A stretch of DNA of 7,656 bases. Source: an uncultured Oscillospiraceae bacterium. GTDB lineage: Bacteria; Bacillota; Clostridia; Oscillospirales; Oscillospiraceae. The position numbers were made by a program, and so were the translations under genes. Positions 1-6,381 of this stretch are shown here, piece after piece. Every line of letters begins with the position of its first letter. The stretch's first letter is position 1. The notes beneath the pieces are model-generated. The model saw only the letters and a list, made by a program, of their open reading frames with translations, did not search any database and was not told where the DNA came from. The stretch lies in contig CAKTKM010000068.1 in assembly GCA_934569425.1 (NCBI GenBank), positions 1-7,656 of the forward strand. Direction: 5' to 3'.

Positions 1-58
1 GTAGAATACTCGCCTTTATGATACTCCACGGACAGGCTTTTTTCTACCCTTCCGTGTC
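1..58 (-). other. probable 5' leader of a gene off the left edge
   Basis: This stretch contains no coding sequence that I can support and lies downstream (leftward) of an extended -10 promoter. Read on the minus strand it holds an inverted repeat at its ends (GTAGAA at 42-47 with TTCTAC at 1-6) and a second one (TCCGTG at 27-32 with CACGGA at 51-56). It also contains the hexamer GAGTAT twice, 15 bases apart (6-11 and 21-26). The sequence AAAGGCGAG near the edge could be a ribosome site for a gene starting beyond position 1. The paired segments could be a structured leader, but I do not recognise a known riboswitch class. Confidence 0.3.
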
Positions 59-74
59 CACTTTTATAATAGCA
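58..74 (-). promoter_or_regulatory. extended -10 promoter reading leftward
   Basis: On the minus strand the sequence TGCTATTAT (66-74) fits an extended -10 (TGnTATAAT with one mismatch). No good -35 lies 16-18 bases upstream; a TTGAAG at 96-101 is too far away (24 bases). The location just past the terminator at 110-145 fits a new transcription unit for a minus-strand gene outside the window. The complementary strand also shows TATAAT (65-70), but without a -35 and without a gene to serve. Confidence 0.35.
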
Positions 75-109
75 TCATAACAGGGGGTATCAGCCCTTCA
101 AACGGGCGC

Positions 110-145
110 AAAAAACCGGCCGACTGCAACGGCGGCCGGTTTTTT
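110..145. terminator. bidirectional rho-independent terminator
   Basis: There is a perfect 13-bp stem, AAAAAACCGGCCG (110-122) pairing with CGGCCGGTTTTTT (133-145), around a 10-base loop. The A-run on one arm and the T-run on the other give a U-tract in either direction. It lies 58 bases after the stop codon of the glycosyltransferase and most likely ends that transcript. Confidence 0.9.
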
Positions 146-203
146 GCCAGAGGGGAAGACCGGCGGGGCCGGTCAGTGTGACACCCGCCCCGCCGCAGGC
201 CAG

Positions 204-1448
204 TTACTTTCCGGCGCAGATCTGGTGGAGATCCACGCTGCGGCTGTGGTGGATGGGCTGCCAGGAGGGATCGCGGAACAGAGAGGTGATGCCGATGGGA
301 ATGTAGGTAAACATAAACACCGGGAAGGTGATAGCGTACCAGATCTTTTTGGCGGTGGAGCAATAGATGTTGTCCCACTCGGTGACGGTGGTGATGACGC
401 CCAGCACGAACACGGTCAGATACAGGCTCAGCACCGTTTGCAGCAGGCAGGCGGCCAGAATCGTCCAATCACCGCCATTGACGCAGTTATAGACCGCCGC
501 GCCGGTGTTCACCAGAATGGAGGCGCCGGAAAGCACCGCCGCCGGCATGATGTTCATGGTCATATCAAAGCAGGAAAAGCTGCCCCGGAAAATGCCCCGC
601 AGCAGGGACGTGCCGTAGCGGCCAAACACCTGCAGATAGCCCCGGGACCAGCGAAGCCGCTGGCGGAAGGACTGGCGGAAGGAGGTGGGCTGCTCGTCAT
701 ACAGCACGGCGGTGGGGCAATAGCCCACCTTTTCGCCCCGCAGGACGTTGGCCACAGTGAACTGGATGTCCTCCGTCAGCAGGAAGAAATTCCAGCCGCC
801 GCACTTCTCCAGGATCTCCCGGGAGAAGAGGAAGCCGGTGCCGCTGACGGCGCAGGAGCTGCCCAGACGGCAGCGGGCGCCGTTGAGATAGCGGCTCTCC
901 CGGAGGAACCAGAGGGCATAGCCGGCGCTGATCCAGTTGTCACCGTAGTTTTTGGAGTTGCGGTAGCTGGTGACGATACGATAGCCGTCGGAGAAGGTCT
1001 TGTTGATCTCGGTGATATAATTGGGGGACAGGATATTGTCGGCATCCAGCACCAGATAGCCGTCATAGGGGGCAAAATCCTCCTCAAGACAATGGAGCAG
1101 GAATTGCAGAGCATAGCCCTTGCCGATCTGGGACTTGTTATTGCGGAAGTAGACGGTGGCGCCGTGGGCGCCGGCCACCGTACCGGTCAGGTCGGTGCAG
1201 TTATCGGCCACCACGAAAATGTCCACCTTTTCGGCGGGGTAGTCCTGCGCCTTGATGCTGTCGATGAGATTGCCGATGACCGCCTGTTCGTTGCGGGCGG
1301 CAATGAGGACGGCGATGCGGTGCAGCACCGGCTCCCGGTGGGGCGCGTCCTTTTTCCACCACGCCACGGGGATATAGAAGAACTGATAGGAATAGCAGAG
1401 GAAAAACGCCAGCATAATGGCGAGATTGATGATCTGTAAAGTCGTCAT
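204..1448 (-). CDS. membrane family 2 glycosyltransferase (cellulose-synthase-like)
   Basis: The product is a 414-residue GT2 enzyme of the processive type, expected to transfer sugar from a nucleotide-sugar at the cytoplasmic face of the membrane. An N-terminal membrane segment (about 4-26) precedes a GT-A fold: the strand VLIAARNE (47-54), VVADNCTD (79-86), DAD (135-137, the DxD metal site), TED (225-227, with D227 the likely catalytic base) and QRLRW (263-267, the QxxRW signature). Three more hydrophobic segments follow (about 296-320, 330-354, 369-390). This D, DxD, TED, QxxRW set is known from cellulose, hyaluronan and poly-GlcNAc synthases. The start at 1448 is chosen because AAAGGAGG lies 8 bases upstream; the open frame continues to 1562 but has no ribosome site there. 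The polymer or glycolipid product cannot be told from sequence. It is codirectional with the ABC operon but 213 bases away. Confidence 0.9.
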   Translation of the reverse strand: MTTLQIINLAIMLAFFLCYSYQFFYIPVAWWKKDAPHREPVLHRIAVLIAARNEQAVIGNLIDSIKAQDYPAEKVDIFVVADNCTDLTGTVAGAHGATVYFRNNKSQIGKGYALQFLLHCLEEDFAPYDGYLVLDADNILSPNYITEINKTFSDGYRIVTSYRNSKNYGDNWISAGYALWFLRESRYLNGARCRLGSSCAVSGTGFLFSREILEKCGGWNFFLLTEDIQFTVANVLRGEKVGYCPTAVLYDEQPTSFRQSFRQRLRWSRGYLQVFGRYGTSLLRGIFRGSFSCFDMTMNIMPAAVLSGASILVNTGAAVYNCVNGGDWTILAACLLQTVLSLYLTVFVLGVITTVTEWDNIYCSTAKKIWYAITFPVFMFTYIPIGITSLFRDPSWQPIHHSRSVDLHQICAGK

Positions 1449-1661
1449 GGACTGCGGCCTCCTTTGTGCCGCGGCTTCCGGCGAACATCGCCGGTCTTTT
1501 CCGGGCAAAGCGGCGCAAAAAGGGCGCGCTTCGCGGAGGGGCAGACATCCTGTCCGCCCCATCGGGTGTATATGGTTTTGTATTTGCTCTTTCGTCCGGC
1601 GCCCCCGCGCGGGGAGGCCGGGGAGCGGGGCGGCGGACTGCCGCCCCGCGGAAATCTCCCG
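1449..1661 (-). other. GC-rich structured spacer with several hairpins
   Basis: No gene is supported in this spacer between the ABC permease stop and the glycosyltransferase start. It contains three sizeable inverted repeats: 1478-1494 (7-bp stem CCGGCGA/TCGCCGG, loop 3), 1538-1560 (10-bp stem with one G-U type pair, loop 3) and 1625-1649 (10-bp stem). It also holds a 12-base palindrome CCCCGCGCGGGG (1603-1614). An A/T-rich patch at 1565-1595 contains a TATACA-like -10 on the minus strand but no convincing -35, so a separate glycosyltransferase promoter is possible but not shown. The first two hairpins would lie in the glycosyltransferase leader. Confidence 0.5.
1625..1649 (-). terminator. 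GC hairpin after the ABC operon, no U-tract
   Basis: A perfect 10-bp stem (GCGGGGCGGC at 1625-1634 with GCCGCCCCGC at 1640-1649) and a 5-base loop lie 12 bases past the permease stop codon. On the minus strand it is followed by TCCCCGG rather than a U-run, so it is either a weak terminator or a 3' end-protecting hairpin that lets some transcription reach the glycosyltransferase gene. Confidence 0.35.
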
Positions 1662-3551
1662 TTACTTGCTCATCAGCAGCTCAGCGGTATCTTTGACAAG
1701 GCCAAAGGACACCAGAAGCTCCAGCACCTCGGTACAGTCGCTGGGGAGGTTGTCAACGCTCCAGCACAGCGTATCCGCTCTTGTATCATCCACGGTACCC
1801 GGAGTGCCGGCGGCACCGCTGTCGATATAATTGAATTCCAGATAGAAGGCGCAGTAGTCATTGTTCTCCTCATCCGGCGCCAGAATATCCACCGGTTGTC
1901 CGCGCTTGCTCTCAAAATAGTTCTTGACGGCAAGGTAGAGGCGGCGTGCCTGCGTGCCGGTCAACGCCGTGGAGTCTTCGTTCACGGTATAGTTGTTGAA
2001 CCAGCCGCCGGTAATGGAAGCGGGATCGATCTCGCTGTAGCCATAGCGGCCGTCAACACTGACGGCGCGGACAGCCGGATCGTTATAGAAGGCATTGGCA
2101 GCTTCGTACAGCGGGGTGCTGCGGCGGATGATCTGGGAATAGCTGCGGCGGACATAGCTGCCGTCCTTCATCTTATAGGTCATGCAGATCGTGACATAGT
2201 TTTCCGCACCGGTATCTTCGCTGGTGGGAATACTGTTGACCCGTTCGATCTCCTTCTGTCCGGTCTGACCCTGCGCCAGAATCTCCCGATGGAAGGCGGC
2301 AAGCTTTTCGAGACCCTCAGGGTCGGAGAGGTTGAAAACGTCGGGACTGCCGTTTCCGGCATAGGTCAGGACATTGGCATAGGCGACCTGCTCCGTCTTG
2401 GGAACGAACTTCTCCACGCCGAAGACATCCAGCTTCACTACGCCGGCCACCAGCAGCAGCGCCGCCGTCAGCGCCGCCGCGCCGATCCAGCCCCGGCGGT
2501 CAAAGACCCGGAAGGACTTGTGCAGCAGCATCCGGACGCCGAAGAAGACGATGAGCCCGATCACGATCTGGCAGACGGCAAGGCCGACAAAGCTCTCATC
2601 ATTGCGGATCATCATCCACAGCAGCAGGCCGAGACCCAGACCGCCGGCCAGCGCGATCACATACAGCACCACGGGACGCAGCCACGGGAAGACAATGGCA
2701 TCACCGGCGGTCTCGCTGTGGCGAAGACGGTAGAAGAAGTATGCGGCGGCGACAAACAGGACTGCCACCACGGTGTAGACCGCCAGCGTTTTCCACGCTT
2801 CGGCAGACAGGTAGCTGACATACCAGCGGGTACCGTCCTCCTCGCTATAGAGAATAGACTCATTCATTCCAACGGTGCGCACCATGCGAACCAGCGGGGT
2901 CAGCCAGTCGATCCATGTGGGCCAGCCATCGCTCTGGTAGCCCCAGTAGAAGATCTGGCAAACGCCCACAAACAGGAAATAGAAGGCGGCGAACATGAAA
3001 TTGACGCCGGCAAAGATCACGGGGATGGCCAGCAGCCAGCCGGTGACCATAGCGCACAGGACGGCAAGGGCGAAGAAAATCAGGGCGGACAGCTCCGCCA
3101 CCGCCAGCCACTCCATCGTGCCGCGGAGATCCACGGCGCCCAGCGCCGCCTGCACCGGAAGGGACAGCAGCGCCGCCGCCACATGCACCACGGTGAACAT
3201 GGCCACGCCCGCGGCGAAATGGACGGCAAACTGGCGGCCGCGCCTGACCGGCAGGGCGTGCATCAGTCCCACGCTGCGGCTGTTCATCAGGTAGGCGAAC
3301 AGCGCCATGGCCAGCAGCACGGCGAAGCAGGCGGAGACGATGATGACACCGGGGATGCTGCCGTTCAGAAAGTTGTTGATGACGTTCATGGCCTGCAGCG
3401 GCTGACGGGGGCCGAGGTAGTCGCGGCGGCTCCACAGCGCCAAGGGCAGGGCGCACAGCCACAGCACCGCGTAACCAAACAGCAGCGGCCAGAAGCGGTG
3501 GAAGTCGGCGCGCAGCAGCGCACGATCAGAGGACAATGTCATGGACCGCAT
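1662..3551 (-). CDS. ABC transporter permease with C-terminal soluble domain
   Basis: This 629-residue membrane protein is the transmembrane partner of the ATPase encoded just upstream. By eye there are about nine hydrophobic segments (around 20-40, 66-88, 110-135, 150-168, 170-196, 254-274, 292-314, 320-340, 355-373). A soluble region of about 255 residues (375-629) follows. With a cytoplasmic N-terminus, nine passes would put that region outside the membrane. The architecture matches large permeases of GntR(YtrA)-controlled Firmicute exporters, whose C-terminal part may correspond to the domain DUF6449; I recall this and could not check it. The start at 3551 (MRSMTL) is chosen because GGAGG lies 8 bases before it; a GTG at 3560 falls inside that ribosome site. 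It overlaps the ATPase gene by 26 bases, suggesting coupled translation. The substrate is unknown. Confidence 0.85.
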   Translation of the reverse strand: MRSMTLSSDRALLRADFHRFWPLLFGYAVLWLCALPLALWSRRDYLGPRQPLQAMNVINNFLNGSIPGVIIVSACFAVLLAMALFAYLMNSRSVGLMHALPVRRGRQFAVHFAAGVAMFTVVHVAAALLSLPVQAALGAVDLRGTMEWLAVAELSALIFFALAVLCAMVTGWLLAIPVIFAGVNFMFAAFYFLFVGVCQIFYWGYQSDGWPTWIDWLTPLVRMVRTVGMNESILYSEEDGTRWYVSYLSAEAWKTLAVYTVVAVLFVAAAYFFYRLRHSETAGDAIVFPWLRPVVLYVIALAGGLGLGLLLWMMIRNDESFVGLAVCQIVIGLIVFFGVRMLLHKSFRVFDRRGWIGAAALTAALLLVAGVVKLDVFGVEKFVPKTEQVAYANVLTYAGNGSPDVFNLSDPEGLEKLAAFHREILAQGQTGQKEIERVNSIPTSEDTGAENYVTICMTYKMKDGSYVRRSYSQIIRRSTPLYEAANAFYNDPAVRAVSVDGRYGYSEIDPASITGGWFNNYTVNEDSTALTGTQARRLYLAVKNYFESKRGQPVDILAPDEENNDYCAFYLEFNYIDSGAAGTPGTVDDTRADTLCWSVDNLPSDCTEVLELLVSFGLVKDTAELLMSK

Positions 3552-4422
3552 AGTCGGCACCTCCCATCTCGTAAATGAAAATCTCCTCCAGCGTCAGGGG
3601 AATGGCCTCCAGCAGGATAGGCTGAAGGGCGGAGACCCGCGCCAGGATCTCACTTTGGCTGCCGCGGACGATATAGGTATGGACGCGGCCGATCTTTTCG
3701 TGGTGCAGGATACGCAGCTCCGGCGGCATGGCGGGCTCCTCGCCGCCGAAGGCAACCTGCAGCTTCACGGTGTTGTCCTGCAGGTCGGAGAGGCTGCGCT
3801 CCAGCAGCACCTTGCCCTTATTCATGATACCCACATGGTCGCAGACATCCTCCAGCTCCCGGAGGTTGTGGCTGGACACCAGCACGGTGGTGCCCCGCTC
3901 GGCCACATCGCCCAGCAGCAGCGACCAGACCTGGCGGCGCATGACGGGGTCAAGGCCGTCCACCGGCTCATCCAGGATCAGGTATTCCGGCATGCAGCTC
4001 ATGGTGATCCAGAAGGCCGCCTGCTTTTGCATACCCTTGCTCATACGGCGGATCATCTGGCGGTCGTCGAGAGGAAAGACCTCGTGGAGCTTATCGAAGC
4101 GCTCCTGACGGAAGGTGGGGTACATGCCCTTGTAAAGACGTGCCATTTCCCGGATCGACCACTGGGAAAAGTAGAACCAGTCGTCGGGAATGACGCACAT
4201 GCGGCGCTTGACGGCGGGATCCTCGTAGATGGGATGGTCTTCCAGCGTCAGGGAGCCGCTGTCGGGACGGTAGACGCCGGTGAAATGGCGGATGATGGTG
4301 GATTTTCCGGCGCCGTTGGGGCCGACAAGGCCGTAGACGGAACCCTTGGGTACGGTCAGCGTGGCATCGTCCAGCGCCCGAAAGCCGTCAAAGGTTTTGA
4401 CAACGTTGGTGGCTTTTAACAT
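3526..4422 (-). CDS. ABC transporter ATP-binding protein (YtrB-like)
   Basis: This 298-residue cytoplasmic ATPase powers the adjacent permease. Walker A is GPNGAGKST (34-42), the signature is MSKGMQKQ (127-134, a divergent LSGGQ), Walker B is LILDEP (148-153) with E152 catalytic, the D-loop is GLDP (156-159) and the switch histidine is H185 in SSHN. Where most ABC proteins carry the Q-loop glutamine this one reads VIPDD (77-81), a feature I associate with the subfamily paired with GntR regulators. About 90 residues of C-terminal extension follow the nucleotide-binding core. The start at 4422 (MLKATN) follows GGAAGGAG with a 10-base gap; an in-frame TTG at 4443 overlaps that ribosome site and is unlikely. 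The start codon overlaps the GntR stop (ATGTTAA), so the two are translationally coupled. Confidence 0.93.
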   Translation of the reverse strand: MLKATNVVKTFDGFRALDDATLTVPKGSVYGLVGPNGAGKSTIIRHFTGVYRPDSGSLTLEDHPIYEDPAVKRRMCVIPDDWFYFSQWSIREMARLYKGMYPTFRQERFDKLHEVFPLDDRQMIRRMSKGMQKQAAFWITMSCMPEYLILDEPVDGLDPVMRRQVWSLLLGDVAERGTTVLVSSHNLRELEDVCDHVGIMNKGKVLLERSLSDLQDNTVKLQVAFGGEEPAMPPELRILHHEKIGRVHTYIVRGSQSEILARVSALQPILLEAIPLTLEEIFIYEMGGADYAVHDIVL

Positions 4423-4781
4423 GTCTTTTTCTCTCCTTCCCAAAGCTGCAGCAGCTCTTCGCGGGTCATGCCCAGATTCCGCAGCTCCTCTAAGATGGGC
4501 TTCAGCCTGCCGGTCAGTTCAGCGCGGCGGGCGGCGTTCTGGGTGTCGCCCTCCGCCACAAAGCTGCCTTTCCCGGTGACGGACACCACATAGCCCTCGC
4601 TCTCCAGCTCGGCATAGGCCCGCTGGATGGTGTTGGGGTTGATGGACAACTGCGAGGCCATGGCTCGCACCGACGGCAGCTTGTCGCCCGAGGACAGCAC
4701 TCCGGTGACCATCAGGCGGCGCAGGCTGTCCTTCACCTGCTCGTAGATGGGGCGGCTGTCCCGATAGTCCAGATGGATCAT
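4416..4781 (-). CDS. GntR-family regulator, YtrA type
   Basis: The protein is 121 residues: an N-terminal winged helix-turn-helix (about 8-76) and a short helical tail. Family marks are RPIYEQVKDSLRRLM (10-24), LPSVRAMASQL (35-45), NPNTIQRAYAELESEGY (48-64) and the wing TGKGSFVA (69-76). The tail (about 84-121) is far too short to be a FadR, HutC or MocR effector domain, which is the mark of the YtrA subfamily; such proteins usually repress their own operon with an ABC transporter and respond to cell-wall-active compounds. That response is family knowledge, not shown here. GGAAGGAG lies 7 bases before the start. It is first in a three-gene operon and probably binds the palindrome at 4804-4826. 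Confidence 0.93.
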   Translation of the reverse strand: MIHLDYRDSRPIYEQVKDSLRRLMVTGVLSSGDKLPSVRAMASQLSINPNTIQRAYAELESEGYVVSVTGKGSFVAEGDTQNAARRAELTGRLKPILEELRNLGMTREELLQLWEGEKKTC

Positions 4782-4803
4782 AGTGTCACTCCTTCCGAGT
4801 GTA

Positions 4804-4826
4804 GTGTATTAAGCGTGTTAATACAC
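4804..4826. promoter_or_regulatory. operator palindrome for the GntR regulator
   Basis: GTGTATTAA (4804-4812) and TTAATACAC (4818-4826) form a perfect 9+9 inverted repeat around a 5-base centre. It begins at the last base of the -10 and covers the expected transcription start of the GntR operon (about 4819), an ideal site for repression. GTGTA/TACAC ends resemble operators described for YtrA-type regulators. Extra partial copies sit nearby: GTGTA at 4799-4803 and ATACAC at 4842-4847 inside the promoter spacer, which might be accessory half-sites. Confidence 0.8.
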
Positions 4827-4854
4827 TTATACCACGATGTGATACACCTGTCAA
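4826..4854 (-). promoter_or_regulatory. promoter of the GntR-ABC operon
   Basis: On the minus strand a perfect -35 TTGACA (4849-4854) is separated by exactly 17 bases from a -10 TATAAG (4826-4831). Start of transcription is expected near 4819, giving a leader of about 38 bases. A run of A and T at 4868-4883, upstream of the -35, could serve as an UP element, although a G-rich block (4855-4865) separates them. Confidence 0.85.
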
Positions 4855-4859
4855 GGGGG

Positions 4860-4890
4860 CGGCGGAGATTTTTTCAAAAATTTGCCGCCG
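4860..4890. other. hairpin-forming spacer between divergent promoters
   Basis: CGGCGG (4860-4865) can pair with CCGCCG (4885-4890), and the inner T-run (4870-4874) with the A-run (4876-4880). It sits upstream of both the GntR promoter and the ATP-grasp promoter, so it is probably not part of either mature transcript; its role, if any, is unclear. It may be a remnant terminator or a bent upstream element. Confidence 0.3.
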
Positions 4891-4946
4891 TTATGGCTGG
4901 GTTTTGGATTTTTTATGGAACGGGGGCTTTTCTTTTGCGGCGGATT

Positions 4947-4955
4947 TGGTATAAT
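4947..4955 (+). promoter_or_regulatory. extended -10 promoter of the ATP-grasp gene
   Basis: TGGTATAAT (4947-4955) is a perfect extended -10 (TGnTATAAT). The -35 region is poor (TTTTCT at 4928-4933, 16-base spacer), as is usual when the TGn element is present. Transcription should start near 4962, about 29 bases before the chosen start codon at 4991. Confidence 0.75.
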
Positions 4956-4990
4956 GATAACTACCCCTTATGAAAGGATGTATTGCCTTT

Positions 4991-6010
4991 ATGAAACTAA
5001 GCTCCATTCGTCAGGCGGCCAAAAGCGTGCCGCTGCGCCGCGTATGGCAGACCGCGGAAAAAGCGCACGCCATCTGCGGCCGGTCCACGGCGGCGCTGTT
5101 TGCCGACATGCTGCGGTGTGCCAAGCGCTACGGCGCGGGACCGACGGACTATATGATGTTTGAATTTTATGATCTCAGTGACGCGGAGCGCGCCACCTAT
5201 CTGACCCGCGTGCGCTCTGCCGCCTTTGTGAAGCGGGTGAACAACCGGACGGACGCAGCCATTTTCAACGATAAAAATGCGTTTTTTGAGAAGTTCCGCC
5301 CGCTGATGGGACGGGAGGCGCTGAATCTGTTTACCGCCGACGCCGCGCAGTTCCGCACGTTTATGGCGGACAAGGACGCGGTGATCGCCAAGCCGATCGA
5401 CGGCGACTGCGGCAGCGGCATCGAAAAGCTGCAAAAAGCGGATTTTGAAGATCTGGACGCCATGTGGCGCTATCTGAAGCAGCCGGAGAAGCGGTTCGGC
5501 ATCGCCGAGGAGGTGATCCGCCAGCACCCGCGGGCGGCGGCGCTGCATCCCGATTCCATCAACTGCATCCGCGTGGCGACGTTTGTCAAGGACGGTGAGC
5601 CGCTGGTGATCTACGCCGCCTGTAAGGCCGGCACCGGAGGCGTGGCCTTTGACAACATGGGACGGGGCGGCATTACCATGCGGTTCGATCTGGACAGTGG
5701 AAAGATCGCCGGACAGGGTCACGACGAAGAACTGAAGAAATATGACCGCCACCCCACCACCGGCATCGTACTGAAGGGCTATCAAATGCCCATGCACGAG
5801 GAGGTGAAGGCGCTGGCGCTGAAGGCGGCCATGATGTATCCGGAGTTTCACTATGTGGGCTGGGACATCTGCATGACCGAAAACGGGCCTGCCATTATCG
5901 AGGGAAACGACTATCCCGGCTATGATCTGGCACAGATCCCGGACGACGGCGACCCCCACCCCCGCCAGGGGCTGATCCCCCGATTCGAGAAATACGGCAT
6001 CGAGGTATAA
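4991..6010 (+). CDS. ATP-grasp protein, sugar-transfer associated type
   Basis: This 339-residue protein looks like a member of the 'sugar-transfer associated ATP-grasp' family (ATPgrasp_ST). ATP-grasp enzymes join a carboxylate to an amine or similar group through an acyl-phosphate; this subfamily is found near polysaccharide genes and its reaction is not known to me. Visible ATP-grasp marks are VIAKP (131-135, K134 binding ATP), the glycine-rich loop DCGSGI (139-144), AEEVI (172-176, adenine-contacting), SINCIRV (189-195), GWD (290-292) and IIEGND (302-307, metal ligands E304 and N306). No signal peptide or membrane segment is seen, so it is probably cytoplasmic. Start 4991 is preferred: AAAGGA (4973-4978) precedes it by 12 bases. 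An in-frame ATG at 4970 would have only about 8 bases of leader and no ribosome site. It is a one-gene unit, divergent from the GntR operon. Confidence 0.85.
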   Translation: MKLSSIRQAAKSVPLRRVWQTAEKAHAICGRSTAALFADMLRCAKRYGAGPTDYMMFEFYDLSDAERATYLTRVRSAAFVKRVNNRTDAAIFNDKNAFFEKFRPLMGREALNLFTADAAQFRTFMADKDAVIAKPIDGDCGSGIEKLQKADFEDLDAMWRYLKQPEKRFGIAEEVIRQHPRAAALHPDSINCIRVATFVKDGEPLVIYAACKAGTGGVAFDNMGRGGITMRFDLDSGKIAGQGHDEELKKYDRHPTTGIVLKGYQMPMHEEVKALALKAAMMYPEFHYVGWDICMTENGPAIIEGNDYPGYDLAQIPDDGDPHPRQGLIPRFEKYGIEV

Positions 6011-6075
6011 GCTTTTTCGCAATAGAGAAACGCACAAGGGGCGGAAATTGTTCCCGCAGCCTGCGCTGCTCATAA

Positions 6076-6112
6076 AAAAGATCCCGCAGCCGTTGAGGCT
6101 GCGGGATCTTTT
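6076..6112. terminator. bidirectional terminator between convergent genes
   Basis: A perfect 16-bp stem (6076-6091 with 6097-6112, core GATCCCGCAGCC) and a 5-base loop, flanked by an A-run and a T-run, can end transcription in both directions. It serves the ATP-grasp gene (stop at 6010) from the left and the Xre-type gene (stop at 6144) from the right. The arm segment CCCGCAGCC occurs once more upstream at 6053-6061. Confidence 0.93.
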
Positions 6113-6143
6113 GGTAGGCATTGCGCCCTTAGGCGGTTTTGTG

Positions 6144-6338
6144 TCATCGCGTGTCGCTTCTCCCCACAAGATAGTCAATGGTCACATGAAAATAGTCCGC
6201 TATGCGGATCAACTCCGCAATTCCCGGCTCCCGCTCGCCGTTTTCGTATCGGCTGATGGTATTCTGAGACATATTGAGATCCAGCGCCATTTTCAGCTGG
6301 GTGATCTTCTGTTCTTTTCTGAGCTCTTTGATCCGCAC
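6144..6338 (-). CDS. small Xre/Cro-type helix-turn-helix regulator
   Basis: The product is 64 residues, essentially one HTH_3 (Xre/Cro/cI) DNA-binding domain with nothing added. RIKELRKEQKITQLKMA (2-18) is the usual first part, the turn and recognition helix are in MSQNTISRYENG (23-34), and REPGIAELIRIADYFHVTIDYLVGR (36-60) is the typical end of the domain. GTG at 6338 is chosen as the start: GGGGGG lies 6 bases upstream and the family nearly always begins at this point. An in-frame ATG at 6362 would add eight residues but lacks a good ribosome site and lies upstream of the predicted transcription start. With no ligand or dimerisation domain, it probably acts as a simple dimeric repressor, likely at the twin sites in front of it. 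It is divergent from the zinc-ribbon gene. Confidence 0.9.
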   Translation of the reverse strand: MRIKELRKEQKITQLKMALDLNMSQNTISRYENGEREPGIAELIRIADYFHVTIDYLVGRSDTR

Positions 6339-6352
6339 GACATTCCCCCCTC

Positions 6353-6381
6353 TTGACTTCATTATCCCAAACCGGTATAAT
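6353..6381 (+). promoter_or_regulatory. promoter of the zinc-ribbon membrane protein gene
   Basis: TTGACT (6353-6358), a 17-base spacer and TATAAT (6376-6381) form a near-consensus sigma-A type promoter. Transcription should start near 6388, giving a leader of about 37 bases. One 16-bp repeat fills the spacer and reaches the -10; the other covers the start site. Confidence 0.88.
6361..6369 (-). promoter_or_regulatory. extended -10 promoter of the Xre-type gene
   Basis: On the minus strand TGGGATAAT (6361-6369) fits an extended -10 with one mismatch. No good -35 is seen at the right distance. Transcription would start near 6354, leaving about 16 bases of leader that carry the GGGGGG ribosome site. 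The left 16-bp repeat overlaps it, suggesting autoregulation. Confidence 0.5.

Noticed and set aside
144..1439. Long plus-strand open frame of 431 codons opposite the glycosyltransferase
   Set aside because: The low-complexity Gly/Ala/His/Gln-rich translation matches no family and is the usual mirror frame of a GC-rich gene. The minus strand encodes a protein with full GT2 motifs and a strong ribosome site.
1478..1500. Hairpin followed by TCTTTT on the plus strand as a plus-strand terminator
   Set aside because: No plus-strand gene lies upstream for it to terminate, and the T-run is short; it fits better as a structure in the minus-strand leader.
1449..1562. N-terminal extension of the glycosyltransferase to an ATG at 1562
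   Set aside because: No ribosome site precedes 1562 and the added residues are basic and unlike the family; 1448 has AAAGGAGG at ideal spacing.
1464..3578. Plus-strand open frame of 704 codons opposite the permease
   Set aside because: It is long only because stop codons are rare opposite GC-biased codons. No ribosome site or recognisable domain is present and the opposite strand has a clear permease.
3541..4419. Plus-strand open frame of 292 codons opposite the ABC ATPase
   Set aside because: It is a shadow of the ATPase gene, which carries all its catalytic motifs on the minus strand.
4997..6178. Minus-strand open frame of 393 codons opposite the ATP-grasp gene
   Set aside because: It runs through the strong terminator at 6076-6112, has no ribosome site and shows no family features, while the plus strand shows ATP-grasp motifs.
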